From Torreya grandis (taxonomy: Eukaryota > Streptophyta > Pinopsida > Cupressales > Taxaceae), in contig JARHVA010003262.1 in the NCBI GenBank assembly GCA_037957365.1, positions 1,423,501 through 1,487,500 on the forward strand: a stretch of DNA of 64,000 nucleotides. The letters run 5' to 3'. The notes below the pieces were generated by a model. The model was given only the letters and a program-made list of their open reading frames with translations. It was not told the origin of the DNA and ran no database searches. Numbering within the stretch: position 1 is the first letter of the stretch; every line of letters begins with the position of its first letter. Position numbers and translations under genes: made by a program. Below, in pieces: positions 32,546-46,723 of the stretch.

Positions 32546-34100
32546 AGCTAGTATTTTCCATAATACTAGGTTTGTTGGAAACATATAGGGTTTAATATGT
32601 TTATGCCAAATACAAAAATGAAAACAAAATATTTTTAAATCCCTCATAAATAATAAAAAAACCCAATATTCAAATAGATTATATGGACTTGCATACTTGT
32701 CTAGAAATATGAAGAATACCCATTGGTATTTATTTTGTATGTTTTTTCCTTAAAATGCACTATTTCCTCCTTTATTTATCCAATTTTGTTCCTTCTCTCC
32801 CTAGTCATGTTATTTTGTGCCTCCTTTTCTCAATTATATCTCCCAAGAATCTCATCATGACTCGACTTACATGCCTACATTCCTTCAACATTTTTTTTCA
32901 TTCATTCATAGTAATTTAAAGTCTCATAGTGGGATGAAATTATTATTGTGAGTTAATATTAATATCTCTCTAATAAAAATTTTCCCTATGCCATAAAATA
33001 TTTTTTCCAAAACCAAACTCCTAAAATTGCCAAAGTCCAAAGAACTAATGATTTTAAACTTCACCTTTTTACAATGAATCCTTCTCAAACCCTAATACCA
33101 TGATTAGTTTTTTTTAAAATATAATAATTTTATAATGTACCACTAATTCATGGATATAAATTAATCATATTGAATTTAATCCCTTTTTATAATGGGACCT
33201 AAAATTCCCTCAAAATCCCCCTCAGGTTATGCACCCTAATGAATATTTAATGTTTTAAGACTTTAAACCAATAAAAGGAAGTTCAATCAAGTAATGCATG
33301 ATTAAATAATATTTCTTGATAAAAAACCTACAATATTCATAATATGACTAAGGATGTAGTACAACATGTAATTATATGATTAAAAATGAGTGTTTGACCG
33401 ATGCAACATACCCCTTAAGTAGGATCGAATGCAAAGAATTATGAAACCAAAGATTATTATGTATGTAACTCAAAATATACTAAGCATTGAAAGAAAATTT
33501 TAAAAATCATAAAGTTATGTTTCATACATGAAGTATAACATGATGAATACATCATAATAGTAATATAAAGGCTATCTAGAAAAAACCCACAGTATGAGAC
33601 ACAAATAATGAAAAATTAATGTAAATACAACTAAATGCTATAAGACTCAAACATTAATCAATAAAAAAAATGTTAAAGTGTGTTTGGTTCTTGGTTATAT
33701 TCTTTTTTATTTAAAACTACCATGATTTTTTACCCTCTACCCTATGATGCTCTCATTCTATTTGATTAGCAAGGGTGAAACTATCCTACATCAACCTTAG
33801 ACAAATAAAAAAGTAGTTAGTTCATTATATCAATATAACTAAAAAAACATCACTAATCAATAGATGATGTGAATACCATTATATTAACCATGAAAAAATA
33901 TATAAAAGTAAAATACATTCATACATTTTTTATAAATAGATATACTGAAAATACAGATTTAAAAAAATGCAATAATTTAGATAGTAAACATAATAGAATA
34001 TAAATCATATATTCCATTTATTCCAAATTTTAAAAAAAATCATATTTAGCTAATATATATATATATATATAGTTCATTAAGGATCATACATGATGTAACA
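32546..34100 (-). repeat. Element F 5' LTR (recognisable part)
   Basis: Matches 16877-17321 plus 22502-23410 and, unlike that copy, is not interrupted by E: CCCTATGCCATAAAATATT near 32990-33008 is the empty site. It ends with GATGTAACA at 34092-34100. A short (AT)n run at 34052-34070 is specific to this copy. Confidence 0.75.
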
Positions 34101-37100
34101 TAAGCGAAGTATAAAACATATTGAAGCAAGTCAAAATCTATCAATGTCAAGTATCAAATCCATATTTATAGCAACATACATATAGTCAAGGAACAAAATT
34201 TAAAAATAATTATAGGTGGAAAGCCTTAGTCGCATTGATTTCTCTTGTTGGATGTTAGTCATGTAGGCAATAATCAATCATCAAGGGGTGATTGGGGTTA
34301 ACTCAGTCCATTACACTCCCTTCTCTTTTTTATAGGTTTCAAGATTTTAAGGTTCCATTGAGGTATTAAAGAAAAAATAAATAATTAAGTGAATTCCACA
34401 TGGAAAAAATAGAATAACAACATATCAATTTACTCAATATACATAGGCATAGAAGGTAAAATAGTCAAATTTTTGTCATACTCATCACAAACAAGTTCAC
34501 AATCAATGGACATGAGTGGCCTACATTACTTTCTAAGGAATGTGATTTTTTTTAGGAATATTCTCAAATTTTATTTTTTAATATTGAATTGTCATAGTTC
34601 TATTTTTCTTTTTTGTCTCTACCAATCATCATTCATAGTCAATCAGGATAAATCTACAATCAACAAACATGAATAACCTGTGTTGTTGGCAAAGAAGAAT
34701 GAGTCTTTTTAGAAATAAATTTATATTATGTTCCTAATTTTTAACAATCATAGTCATATCCTTTATTGATTTCCACTTTCATATATTTGAAATAGTCAAC
34801 AAAAATATTGATTTGATTTAAGTATATTTCTTCATAGTGTTTTTCAAAAATATTAATTTTCCATATTTATCAATTTATAAAATTATAATTGTTAATTATT
34901 TTAAACCTTTAGAATTATGATATATATTAATATTTATAGCTATTAGTATAAGATATAAATTATTAAATTAAAAATAGGATAAAACATATTGTTAAACCCA
35001 TACTTTTTTTAGCATTTCTTTTTTAATTTTTTCTAGGGTTTCAATTTAATTTCTTATTTTTATGCACAAAAATATTATTTTTAATTTTAATTTCAATTTC
35101 AATTTTTTCTTCATTTTTTGATTTCTTAGAAACTGTGTTTTGACAATTTCAAAACTTATATGATCTCTCATTCTATTAAAAATGGTATTCATAAAGCCAT
35201 TAAAAAATAGTATATATAAATTTTAGTTTCTATGTACCTCATGTCATATTGAAAACACACAAGATTTTTTTTTAACCATATGAATCCTTAGACCATTTAT
35301 TCTTGTAGTGTAGTGGTATGAGAATTTACTCTCAATTTACCCTAGATATGGGATAGTGAGGCTAGAGGATGGTGTAATCTTCTATAGTTAATGACTTTTA
35401 GGTTGTGTTCACTATTTATGACTAGGATTAGTATATTTGAGATCCTATAAAGAAAACACACCCTGTCTAGTTATTCCCATAATCCCATTTATAATTTCAA
35501 ATTTTCAATTTCATCTTAAAAATCATTGTAACAATAAATGAACTTTTCTTTACCTCTTGATTTGTCTCATAAGATTCATCATCTTATTTTATATTGATTT
35601 CCAAGATGTTTTTGGATTCATTATACATTGGAATTAATCAAATTCAAATACAACAAAAAGTCTAAAATGAATAATGTACAATCTCATGCATTCCTCAATT
35701 CACATTGTTACAATATCCACTCTAAGATCCTACTTATCACCACTATTTGATAAAAGGTGTGCATGACTCACTTTTTTATTCCCACCTCTAAATATCAAGG
35801 TTACCTCAGTAATTTTGTTGCTCATATTATTCATCCATGGATTTTATTATATTTCGATGTCCATGCAATAAACACTAGACAAGGATAGGTACATCACCTA
35901 TCGTGTCAGAAAATAAAGGTGGTTAACATGTTCCTATTCAAACCCCTCCACCTCCCACAAGGAAATAAAATCACTCTAATTTTTATGATATCATCAATCT
36001 AATATGAAATACCCCTACTAAAATTTCTATTTTAGAGCTATAAAAAATATCAACACTCAATACAGATATCTTATATGATGCATTATGCAATATAACTCTT
36101 CCTAATGATACCAATACACCGTCATTTTATTGTATCAAGAATATAATCAAATATATTGAAACGGCTATCACATTTTATAATTAATACTAACCTCCTAAGC
36201 ATATCATAAATTAAGATATTTCACTATTCCTTCAAGCTCAAGTGCATGAAAGGTAATCAAGCATTGGTTGGATGACAATGGGTCAAAAATTTATATTTAC
36301 AACTCTACTTTATTATACCAATTGGGTATACATACAAATAGCATTAAAAAAATAGAATAGAATATCAGGGTATTTGATAATACTCCTCATCAAACATTTG
36401 GATCTATCACATTGGATTTACTAGTAGGTCACAAGATAGTGCCTTTGTTTTTAAATTCATGTCTAAGAAATGACACTAAAACTTACTTTTGGGGAGACCT
36501 TGGATTCATGCCATGAAGGTTCTACCTTATATATTCCATATATAAATCATATTAATAGATTATAGATATTAATATACTCTTTCAGTAGATGATAACCGTT
36601 TCAAATATTGCAAAGTGACTCAACCACAATTGTATGATCATTTTTTATACCACTTGAAAAACCCATCACACTTGATCAAATATATACATATGAGGAAGGT
36701 TAGTCAAGTTTAATATATGAAAAATCACCAATAAAAATAATTAAATAAGATACACATAAAATCCTACCTATTCCTATGCTATAAGAGGAAAAAATCATAT
36801 ATCACTTTTTTGGCCAATTCCAAAAATCCTAATTTCAAATTTATAGATTGGTATGATAGTTATGATAATGATTTAAAATATCTAATATATATGATAAGTT
36901 GCATAATCTAAATTTTAGTCATGTTTATCTAGAATAATACTTATCCCATACTCTATTCACACCTATGGGATCTGAAATATGTTGATATGATTCATATACA
37001 CTAAAAAGGGATAAATCAGAAACCAATATGGAGATATAATCTTCCAAGAACAAAGGAAAGATTATAGTTCAAGATAATAAACATAATCAAATCACCAATA

Positions 37101-38639
37101 TTCTTTTCAATATTAAACTACAACAATAGTGAGATCAAATACAAACTTATGTCTAAGGGTCACATCCCTTAAAGCCAAGATTACACATACATACAACACT
37201 CAAAATGATATAGTCAATGTTGAATCTTCAAATGAACAAGAAAAAGCAAAAAAAAATGAATAATTGAAAATGGACAAGTTATCAAAAGAACAAATAAAAA
37301 ATGAATGACTTAAAAAAATAATAATAATAAAGGTTACATAAAAGAAAGTACAAAGGGAAAATGTTGAAAAATAGAAGTCACTACAAGAGCAAGAAAAAAA
37401 AGAAACATTGCAAAAACATACTCAAACTAAGCAATACATCAACTTCAAAAAAGGGCTTATAGAGGTCATTCAAAAGTAAAACACAATAAAGAAGACTAAT
37501 ATGGTTCTAAAAGAGGTAACCAAAAACATCATTCATACCTATATCCCATGATTCTTAGTCTCTACATCAATGGAAATAAATTTTATTGTTGTACTAAACA
37601 TACCCCCATTATTTTTTTTTGAATAGGTACCCACTATATTTTGAAAGGTCTAGGCCTATTTTGAAAATATTCTTTTATAGATGTTTATATGTGAACCTAA
37701 ATTTGTTATTTGGTATAAATGCAAATGGAATTTTTCACATGTTTATATTATTCATATTAGCTTATTAATACTATTTGGAAGCTTTGCATATACACAAGTT
37801 TTTGGAAATGCAAAATGATTATAAATTCCTAGGATTCACATATTTTGCATGTCACCAAAGTTTTCTTTTTAGAAATAGATCTTTGGAACTTTTGTTTGTA
37901 ATTCAACCTTTCATAATTTTTATCCTTCACACCTATTTAAACTTCACAAAAAAATGTTCTTAAATATTTTTTTTCATGGGGTTTGGTCGCACATTTGGTC
38001 TTCAACATTCATGTTTGTCATAGATTGTGTTTGTAACTTTGGTACTTCAAAACTGTCCATGATATATACATGTCTTCAACATTTATGTTCGTTGTATATT
38101 TTATTTGAGATGTTGGTATTTGTAGATTTTGGCCTTTAGAAAAATTATTTGGCATTTACTCTTCAGGGAAAATGGTTGTCATTTTTGTTCAAAATTAGGT
38201 CTTTGAAAAAAGTGTTCAGTAAAAGTAGGCAGAGAAATTATTTCAAATTTTTATTCATAACTTTTGTCCTAAGGTCTTAGTTAGAATTTAATATTCAGAA
38301 AAATGTTCAAAAATTGCATTTCATAAATTTTGGTTCAGAACTTGGCATTCAAAAAAAATCAACCTTCCTATCCTTCAAAATATATATATGCCATGGGTCT
38401 TTGGAACTTTTGTTCATGAGATGTGTTTGCATCATAATAATCAGGGTTGAGCCTATTCTAATGCAACATTTGACACCTAACTATCAAAAGCTTTCATGGC
38501 ATAATTGAACTAAAGTGAATATAGTGATAAGATGACACTTTTAAAATGAAGTGACGTGACATTCCTTTGAACATATATAAATTCTATTAACATACCCAAT
38601 AATATAAATTGGAAAAGTTTGAATTGAATAAGTAAAAAA
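34101..38639. other. No gene recognised; AT-rich intergenic DNA
   Basis: More than 4.5 kb without a coding signal on either strand. The short open frames (for example 37775-37963 and 38314-38508) show no domain and have no supporting context. I found no repeat partner elsewhere in the window. Confidence 0.5.
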
Positions 38640-39029
<390 letters not shown>

Positions 39030-39600
39030 ATGAATTACTTTCAAAATAGCTAATCCATTAAATCAAAGAACTTGAACTCTATGATCATAGAATTAATAAT
39101 GGACTATTTATCTAATAAATTTAGGGGAGCCCAACCACATTTTAGGTTTTCAATCAGATATTCCACTAAGTACATGAACACCATTTTTATTCGATAGTGT
39201 TTAATGACGAGTATTCCAACTAGTCAATTCTAAGGGACATAATCAGTAAGGTGGAGGTCCATGCATGTTAATAAAATTTTACATCAACATAGAGGCAATT
39301 TGATGTATATTTTATCCCACTTAAGTGACAATGATTACAATTTATATCATCCATACTTGAGGTAATGACATATATTGGCCTACTACAAGATTTATTCTTT
39401 GTGGTCAAGGTAACTAGGGGTGATTTCCTACATCACATGGAACATAAAATCATCATCACCTGCATTTCAAGATATGCCTTCCAAAAGTACCTATCCTTTC
39501 CTATTATATAATCTCAATTTTATTTTCATAGATTTGTAACATGAAATAAAAACAACACAATTGATAAAACAATAAGTAAATGGATTATCCTTGGGGAAAT
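39030..39600. other. No gene recognised
   Basis: AT-rich sequence with stops in all frames and no motif I can name. Confidence 0.5.
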
Positions 39601-42600
39601 TATTGTCTTTAAGGAAAAGCTATTGGTACCTATACCCAAGTTTTGGATCAGAGTCTACATTGGAATGGCCCTTTTTAATAGGTTATATGGAAAACCTAGC
39701 ATTCACTTTATTCACCTATAGTGGGTTATATTTTTATATTTATTGATGACCTCAGAGCTAATGTTCACCCTAAGAGAGATAATTATCATCAAGTTGTAGC
39801 ATCAAGTATTATATAAGGACAAGAGACCTATATGAGGCCTTTTATACATGATGTGTTACCTCTTAGATGCACTAATGGGTATAATATATGTCCATAATGG
39901 ATCACTTTAGATACCATCTCTAGATTACATCAAAAATTGGATATATGATTCTTACTCATTCATGCACATCTACACATACACAAAAAATATAGTTATAATT
40001 GTAAAGGATGTGTATCCTTAGGTATGGAGGGATATCTATGAGGCACCATTACCTAAAGTATCAAAAATTATTATTGATACATTGATGTCAAAATGGGTCT
40101 ATTGGATCTACCTTGATTATATGATGATCATGGTCATAGGGTACAAGGTTACCTTGTTGCATCTCCCAAAATATGTGCTAGATAAATTAGTTGAAAAAAT
40201 ATTGCATAAAAATTATGGTAGGGAATTGATGAAGATTTGAATAATAAGATCACATTTCATGGATCTCATTTAATGATTGACAAAATGTGTTATGTCAATC
40301 AAAAGAATTTTTGAGAGGTTGGCAAGTTCAAGGAATATTATTTATTAGCCACCCTGCCCATAGAGGTTGGGACTCTTGTGGTCAGATTTAAAAATATATC
40401 CAAGGTCTTGGTAGCACATACCAACATGAACCTTATGAACATTAATTTATATTTTTTAATGTTAAGAGTGATGCCCAGGTCATACATAAGGCTCAGATGG
40501 ATGGATTAACTGAAGAACTTTTGAAAATAATACAAGGAAAGCCTTTAATTTAAATTTTAGATGCATAGGTTAGGCTTTTACCTTTAGGTGGATCAGATAT
40601 AATAGAATTTTGGAATAACAGGCCCTCTCATCCATCATTGGACAAAGGGTAACCATCTCAAATGCCACCCATTGTGATGACTATTATAAATCAAGATCCT
40701 AGAGTGTAAATGGTTCCTAGTATTACAAGCTCCCTTGGGAAAGTAGAGGATCTAATTTGTATCGACTCTCCTAATTTTATAATACCATACTCTTCCTACT
40801 ACCTCTTTATGTCCTATTATTGTAAGCTTGAAATTCCTAACTTTTCCCACCCAAATGGCTTTCTCCTCAGCTAAAAAGGTAACTCTTTGTTACAAGAAGA
40901 AACCTATAACCTAGGGACCTCTTATGAGCATACCTATTGATACATCATATATATAAGGATCCACATGAAATTAGAAGCCATATATAGAAGTGATCCCATT
41001 GATGAAGATGAGCAAGAATAATTTCAAAGAGCTAAAGTCCTAAGCCTCTAAGGATTCAAAGTAAAAACACCACTTGAAGTAGATAAATCAATTTAGAGTA
41101 TGGTTCTAAGTATCTTAATAGTTCCTCTTGTTTTATATTTATAGTTATGTCAATTGTTTCTCTAATGTCTATTAGTTTATTTTATCTTCTCTCTAACTCC
41201 TAGTGTCCTACCATCCCTATTTTTCTCCAAAGTGTAAATTATTTCTTCTAGTCCTACTAGTTCCACAATCCCAATTGTTTTTATAGTTATAATTGTTTCT
41301 TTAGCATTTATTATTCCCACTTCCATTTTTATTACCTATACCATTCCCTCATCTTCCCTTAAGTCTAAAAACATTCATACTAAGAAAATTAGGGGAGCAT
41401 TGGTAAGTTCACAATTTCATGTATCTTTCACCCAATTGGGATTGTTAATGCCTTCTTCTAGTCCTATCCAAACCACTACTATAGTATAATTTTAGAAAAA
41501 TAGGAAGAAGAAGATAGTATATACAGTCCATAATATGCCCTAATATGATGGTGTTGACTGGTTAAAGATTATTTAGCCATCACTACTAGATCCTTTACAT
41601 GTAGAAGCCTTGAGGCAATATTCAAGGGACTTGTTGGCTAAGACTACTACCAAGGACACTCATATAATTGACTCTACTCAATTGGTAATACCATAGTGGT
41701 CCATGGACTTAGAAGATAAATCCTCCCAAAGGCCAAATCTCATAATAACTTAGTTTCCCACTATAAGTTCAATATTTGATAAATCTATAGGGAGTATCCA
41801 AAGATTAAAAAAGAGGAAGATTGAAGATGATGTTGGTAAGTGCATAATTTTTGAAGAGAGATATGATGTCTTCTCTCTTTTCAAGAGAAAGAATAGGATA
41901 TTGGGGAAGTTTCCTTACAAGAGGATTTTAGATATTATTTAGAAATGCAGAAGGAAGATTTGTTCAAACTTAATGAGGGGATCAAAAAAGGGAGAATAGA
42001 GATGCAAAAATAATTAGAGCAAGTCCAAGAACAACAAAAAACTATTCATTTTCCTAGATAAATTGAGATAGATGTATAAAATACAACCTCAAGGTTACAT
42101 ATTATTTTGGACACTATTGCTTCAATGAGGGTTGAATCGGCCCCTCATATCATTGAAACATCAAAATTGTTTATTTATTTAAAATAATATGAAAATAAAT
42201 TAAACTTCCTTATTTTGTACACAAAAAATAAGGATTATATCTATTTAAACTTAATGACACCATTGGAGGCATCCAATGCCCTTAATTTGCTTTTCATTTG
42301 AACACAGGAGGCAAAATAATGGGTAGCAAGTGTAGAGGTAATAATACCAAAATTTACAGATCATGAGAAAATAATTTTCTAGATTTTAGATGAGCTAAAA
42401 AAAATTTAGGTTAAGGAATCTATAGGTAAATTAATAAGTAAATTCAATTTTAATCAAATCCTCCAATAGGTTTCAGCCAATTTCAAGCAAAATCTTCAAG
42501 TGCTAACATTGGAAGAAATTAAGGATAAACTAAATTTTTAAAAGAAGGTTAAAGAAGTTAAAATATTTCAATTTAATGTTAAAACCACCAAGGCTAAACA

Positions 42601-42850
42601 CATAGATTTAATCCCACAAGTAAACAAGGTGCATCGACCACCTCTTTTGAACATGGACATCATCATGATTCAACATGGGGTCAGTTTCAAGTATTACTAG
42701 GAATTAGAGGCAAGAAAAAAGGCTAAGGATGTAGTGCCCAACTTAAATCCTCATTCCATCTCAACTCCACCTCCTAAATTAGCTCCACCATTAACTTGAG
42801 TGCCTCTCACCATGTCAAGTTCAGCCATGCAATCATTGAGTTTGAATAAT
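39600..42850 (+). pseudogene. Decayed plus-strand coding region of unknown type
   Basis: Plus-strand frames are more open than the flanks and shift between frames. Readable pieces include 'RDNYHQVVASSII' near 39775-39815, 'RPFIHDVLPLRCTNGYNICP' near 39838-39900, and a long Lys/Glu-rich part at about 42150-42800 with 'QHGVSFKYY' and 'LNPHSISTPPPKLAPPLT'. Base composition and stop placement suggest an old reading frame with Gln or Trp codons turned to stops. It lies upstream of, and in the same orientation as, the gag of element C, so it could be an extra ORF of that element, as Ogre-type Tat elements have before gag. I cannot assign a domain. Confidence 0.35.
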
Positions 42851-44289
42851 ATTTAATTATCAAAAGTTAATTTTGTATGTAATTTTGCATGTAATATTAG
42901 TCACTGTAATTATAATTTATTCATACTTTATGCATGTAGTGATAGTTATCTTGATAAATTTATAAGCATGCACACATTTTATGGCATCATGTAATAAAAT
43001 ATAATTTTGGATATAGATGTGATCAACTCTCATTATACATGTACTTTTAGCATCATATTAGAACTAACATTATGATTACTAACATGTAACTTGGAGTTTT
43101 GCATAAACTTGGAGGATGAGACAAGCCCTCCCCAAGTATATTTATACATGTAAATCCATCATTTCAAAGGGTTAGAAAATTATCAATATAGTAAAAAGTC
43201 TTTTTGATTGTCATTCAACTGTGTAGATGCATTTCCATTCCAATTTTATGTAATTAAGTGTTTATTTATTTAGTTGTTTTGATTCAACAATTTGAAGTGT
43301 GGAAAAGCTATGTAGAATTCATTTTCTTATCATTGATATCTATTCATTATAGATTTACAACATCTATTTAATAATTATCAATTATTATTGATTGTAAGAA
43401 AATAAGTTAACTATATCAATTTTTATAGTGGTAGAAGTGTTTTCCTTTTATAAAATTTTCTAGAGGTGAGCCATAGCTTCCCTAGATACCTTTCTGGTCT
43501 AAGTTATAATCTCTTAAGTAAGGGTGTGCAATAGATACTATAAAAGTAGAAACCTTTAGCTTGTATCCTTGAGTTTATTATATTATATCTTCACAGATTG
43601 CATAACTATGTTTGTTTATGAGTGTGCAAAATCTACCAGTACCAAGCATTAGTTTTAAAAACACTTGTATACAAAGAAACCAACCCTAGAATTAATCTCT
43701 TGAGACCATAGAGCCTTGTTTTCTTCTCTACCCTTCCCTCTCTTTCTTAAATTTTCCTTAATTAAGATCTACCTACTTTAGAATAAGGTCCATCCATCCA
43801 AATCAACTAGGTTTTATTTTCCTTATTAGGTTTCATTTCACCCACATACACACATGGTTAACAACTTGCATACTTAGCCTACTATTTCACCACTTATTTT
43901 TTTAACCCATACCTATAATTCATGTCCTAGAGTGAATTTTACCTCCATCATGATAAAAAAACATTAGATGCTACCTCATTAAATCTAGGGGTGTGCACAA
44001 GACCCACATCAATAGTAAAATTCTAGCACTAGGAGGGCCACTTGAGTGCCTTACCTAGTGAGAGGTTATCCCCTACATTTGGGTTGTATTGGAGACACCC
44101 AAAAGAGTTACCAAGTCTAAATCCTAAGCCATTATTTTGTTTTCACCTTTGTCAGTATAGTGAGGGCCTGTATCTATACTAATTATTCTTTTAATACTTT
44201 GGGCTAGGAAACATTCTCCAATAAGAAATATCCATCCTATTAATCATCTAATGGGCCAACCACCTTTTTTAGTAAAATTTTTTATTTTC
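42851..44289. other. Non-coding stretch upstream of element C gag
   Basis: No gene seen. C's 5' LTR and primer site were looked for here but not found; no copy of this stretch appears after C's integrase. Confidence 0.4.
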
Positions 44290-45650
44290 ATCCTAAGGGA
44301 TGTGCACAATTAACCAAAGAAACTAGAGAAGTATCTACCCTCCTTCTCCCCTTTAGGAAGAAGGACTGTAAAGGAGCATAACAAGTCTTTCAAGGCTGCT
44401 TTGAGATTAATGAATGTCATTGATGAAGATGTTGCATGAAATATTTTCCTATTCACCTTGAAAGATGTTGCCTATGATTGGTACCTCAATCTTTAAGAAA
44501 AATCAATTACTTATTAGAATGCATGTCAAAGTACATTTCTTTCCCAATTTGGACAAGTTACTAGCCCTAGTTTGGTGTACTAACATTTCACCAATATGAA
44601 GATGGTGCCTAACAAACCAATCTAGGATTTTAATGTAATATTTTAGTATATGTATACCTAAATGAGTCCAACATATAAACTAGATCAAGTTTTATCATTG
44701 TAGATGTATAATAATGCCTTGGATCCAATAACTATAGTGTTACTATGAAGAGCCATTACTTTTAACACAAACAATAGCATATGAAGAAGCTATCAATATT
44801 GGTATACAACTAAATACTCCTGTACCAGGCATCCCTAATATCAATATTGGTTTCCAAAATCTAAATAAATTACCCCATGTGAATCAAAATGTTATTACAT
44901 TCAACTAGAATTAGTTGTATGCACTACCCACTATGATACTAGTGACACCAAATTAGAATTATGATTATATGAACAATCATGTAAAAATGAAATGTCATTA
45001 TTAGAACCAACATTTAATCCCATCCAACACTATAGTTTCCCAGGGTGTGGATTATACCAAAGCAAAATTGGATTATATACAAAGAATGGTCCATAAGTTG
45101 AGCAATGATTTCTTGAGCATGCAGAGGAAGATGGGTAATGCTACTAAACAAATTAATAACCAAAATTTTGGATTCCAAAGATATAATAGACATTTCAATT
45201 GGTTTTCAATTAATATAGAATAATAATAACCTAATAATTTTCTAGAAATCAATATAATGGAAACAACTCTACCCAATTGGTGTAGAGGTCATAATACATC
45301 ACAACATGGTAAAATTGAATATGTAAAATTTTATGCAAAAATCAAATTTTTATAAAGGGATGTGGTAAGGCAATATTTAATGAATAATCTACAATAGTTT
45401 CACCCTAAATTTGGTTCTTCAAACACAACTATGGCATTTTTAACTCAAAAGTCTCCTTTCCTAAGTGAGGATGATAATGAATTGGAGGATAATTCTGAGA
45501 TACCAAAAGGGAAACTATAATCTAAGGAAGAAGCAACCCTTCACAACATATACTCCTCCAAATATTACAACTATTCCCCCTAATTTTAAGGATAATACTA
45601 ATCCACCTCGCATAAAATGGAATAATCAACCTCAAAATAAGGAGGAATAG
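44290..45650 (+). pseudogene. Element C gag remnant
   Basis: Plus-strand reading, with stops and frame changes, shows a capsid core. 'MNVIDEDVA' with 'FTLKDVAYDWYLNL' near 44410-44495 matches the E-D-V-A-x-x-x-F-x-x-T-L-x-G-x-A-x-x-W-Y block. 'STFLSQFGQVTSPSLVY' near 44530-44580 follows. Downstream come 'AYEEAINIGIQLNTPVPGIP' near 44775-44835 and 'YIQRMVHKLSNDFLSMQRKM' near 45075-45135, the C-terminal Gag part. A Pro/Asn-rich piece (45465-45650) leads to protease. It is the first recognised gene of C and is non-functional. Confidence 0.7.
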
Positions 45651-46120
45651 AGCAAAGGAGGATACAACATTTTTAAAGACATGAAGAAGATTAAATCGAA
45701 TATCACTCTTCATGAATTGGCTTAGATCACTAAACATAAGGAGCTCATATGGAGGTCTATCATAGGAAAATATACTATAGAGAAGATAAAGGCTTCTCAT
45801 ATAAATGTTACATATAAGAGTAAGCCAAAAGTTCCTCCTTTCTTATTGACTATTTAATCATTTGGAAAGAAGTTCCTTATTTATTTTTTATTTGATTTTG
45901 GATCTTTGGATATTGTAATTCAAAATTCTATTTTTTAAAATCTTGGATTGACTCCAATCCCATTAAAGAGGATAATTTCATTACATGTAGTTTTAAAAAT
46001 GAACAATGTACGTATCCAAGTGGCATTTGAGCCATGTGTGAAGATGACTATTGATGTTCTTATGTTGGATATCTTGAAATGATACAGGCTTTTCCTGAGT
46101 AGAGACTAGTCTAAGACATT
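45651..46120 (+). pseudogene. Element C aspartic protease remnant
   Basis: The plus strand near 45830-45960 reads 'KKFLIYFLFDFGSLDIVIQN' followed by 'LGLTPIPLKRI'. This lies where Tat/Athila-type retropepsins have a L-x-D-S/T-G-S-S block and then a L-G-L segment; the catalytic triplet reads D-F-G here. 'VRIQVAFEPCVKMTIDVLML' near 46010-46070 is the following strand region. It sits between gag and the RNase H, as in element B. Confidence 0.6.
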
Positions 46121-46319
46121 GAATGGGTATGTTACAATAGATTTCTTTCATATTTGGTTTCCATGAAGAGGTAATGAAAATAATATTATAATTAATAAAA
46201 AACTAATAATGAATCAATACATCATAGAGTATAAAACTAAAAATGAAAAGGTAAACTACAAATATTCTGACCTTGAAATTTATACCATTACCAAAAAGTA
46301 TGAGGTGTAGGAACAAAAA

Positions 46320-46723
46320 GTCTAGGGACCTTCCCAATTATGGACTCTCAATTTTGATGGTACAAGATCCAATCAAGGATTAGGTATTGGTGTTGAATTG
46401 GTTGACCCATAAGGTATGAAATACCTATAAACATATGAATTAAATTTACCTTTTACTAACAATAGAGTAGAGTATGAGGGACTAATTTTGGGATTGTAAT
46501 TTCCTCTAAAAAATAAGGTCAAGTAGTTGTTGATACATGGAGATTCAGAACTAGTAATTACTCAGGTCAAGAGAAAATACCAATACAAGTTATCATATCT
46601 AAAGAGGTAAAAACATATAACTTGGAATTGCATTAAGTCCTTTAAGGCCTTCAATATAGTGGCTATTCTTAGAGAATAGAATCAGGTTGATTTACTAGTT
46701 GCTTCAACTACTAACTTAGCACC
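46320..46723 (+). pseudogene. Element C upstream RNase H remnant, cut by element B
   Basis: Plus strand 'LWTLNFDGTRSNQGLGIGVE' near 46340-46400 carries the first catalytic Asp. 'NNRVEYEGLILGL' near 46455-46495 carries the Glu, and 'LIHGDSELVITQVKR' near 46530-46575 the second Asp. 'SFKAFNIVAILRE' near 46640-46680 and 'LLVASTTNLAP' near 46693-46723 end the domain. The key acidic residues are preserved better than in A or B. The domain comes before RT, the same order as in A and B. Element B's LTR starts at 46724, and the C frame continues at 58844. Confidence 0.83.
46719..46723. repeat. Target site duplication of element B, left copy (GCACC)
   Basis: GCACC before the TGTTGAC start of the LTR; the right copy at 58844-58848 is ACACC, one transition away. 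The reading frame of element C joins correctly across this site. Confidence 0.75.

Larger units (their letters stand above)
16877..34100 (-). mobile_element. Element F: decayed minus-strand chromovirus-like Ty3/gypsy retrotransposon with nested insertions
   Basis: Related repeats at 16877-17321 plus 22502-23410 and at 32546-34100 flank a minus-strand gag-protease-RT-RNase H-integrase series between 23757 and 28030. A polypurine tract adjoins the left LTR at 23411, and an initiator-Met-type primer site lies at 28039-28050. The right LTR should begin beside the primer site, but recognisable LTR homology starts only at 32546. About 4.5 kb of other sequence has therefore been added or rearranged there. 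Element E lies inside the left LTR. LTRs are about 75-80% alike by eye, so F is old. Confidence 0.72.

Noticed and set aside
37775..38508. Three short plus-strand open frames in a row
   Set aside because: T-rich composition yields Phe/Leu/Ile-rich frames; no domain, no splice or operon-like logic, no partner copy.
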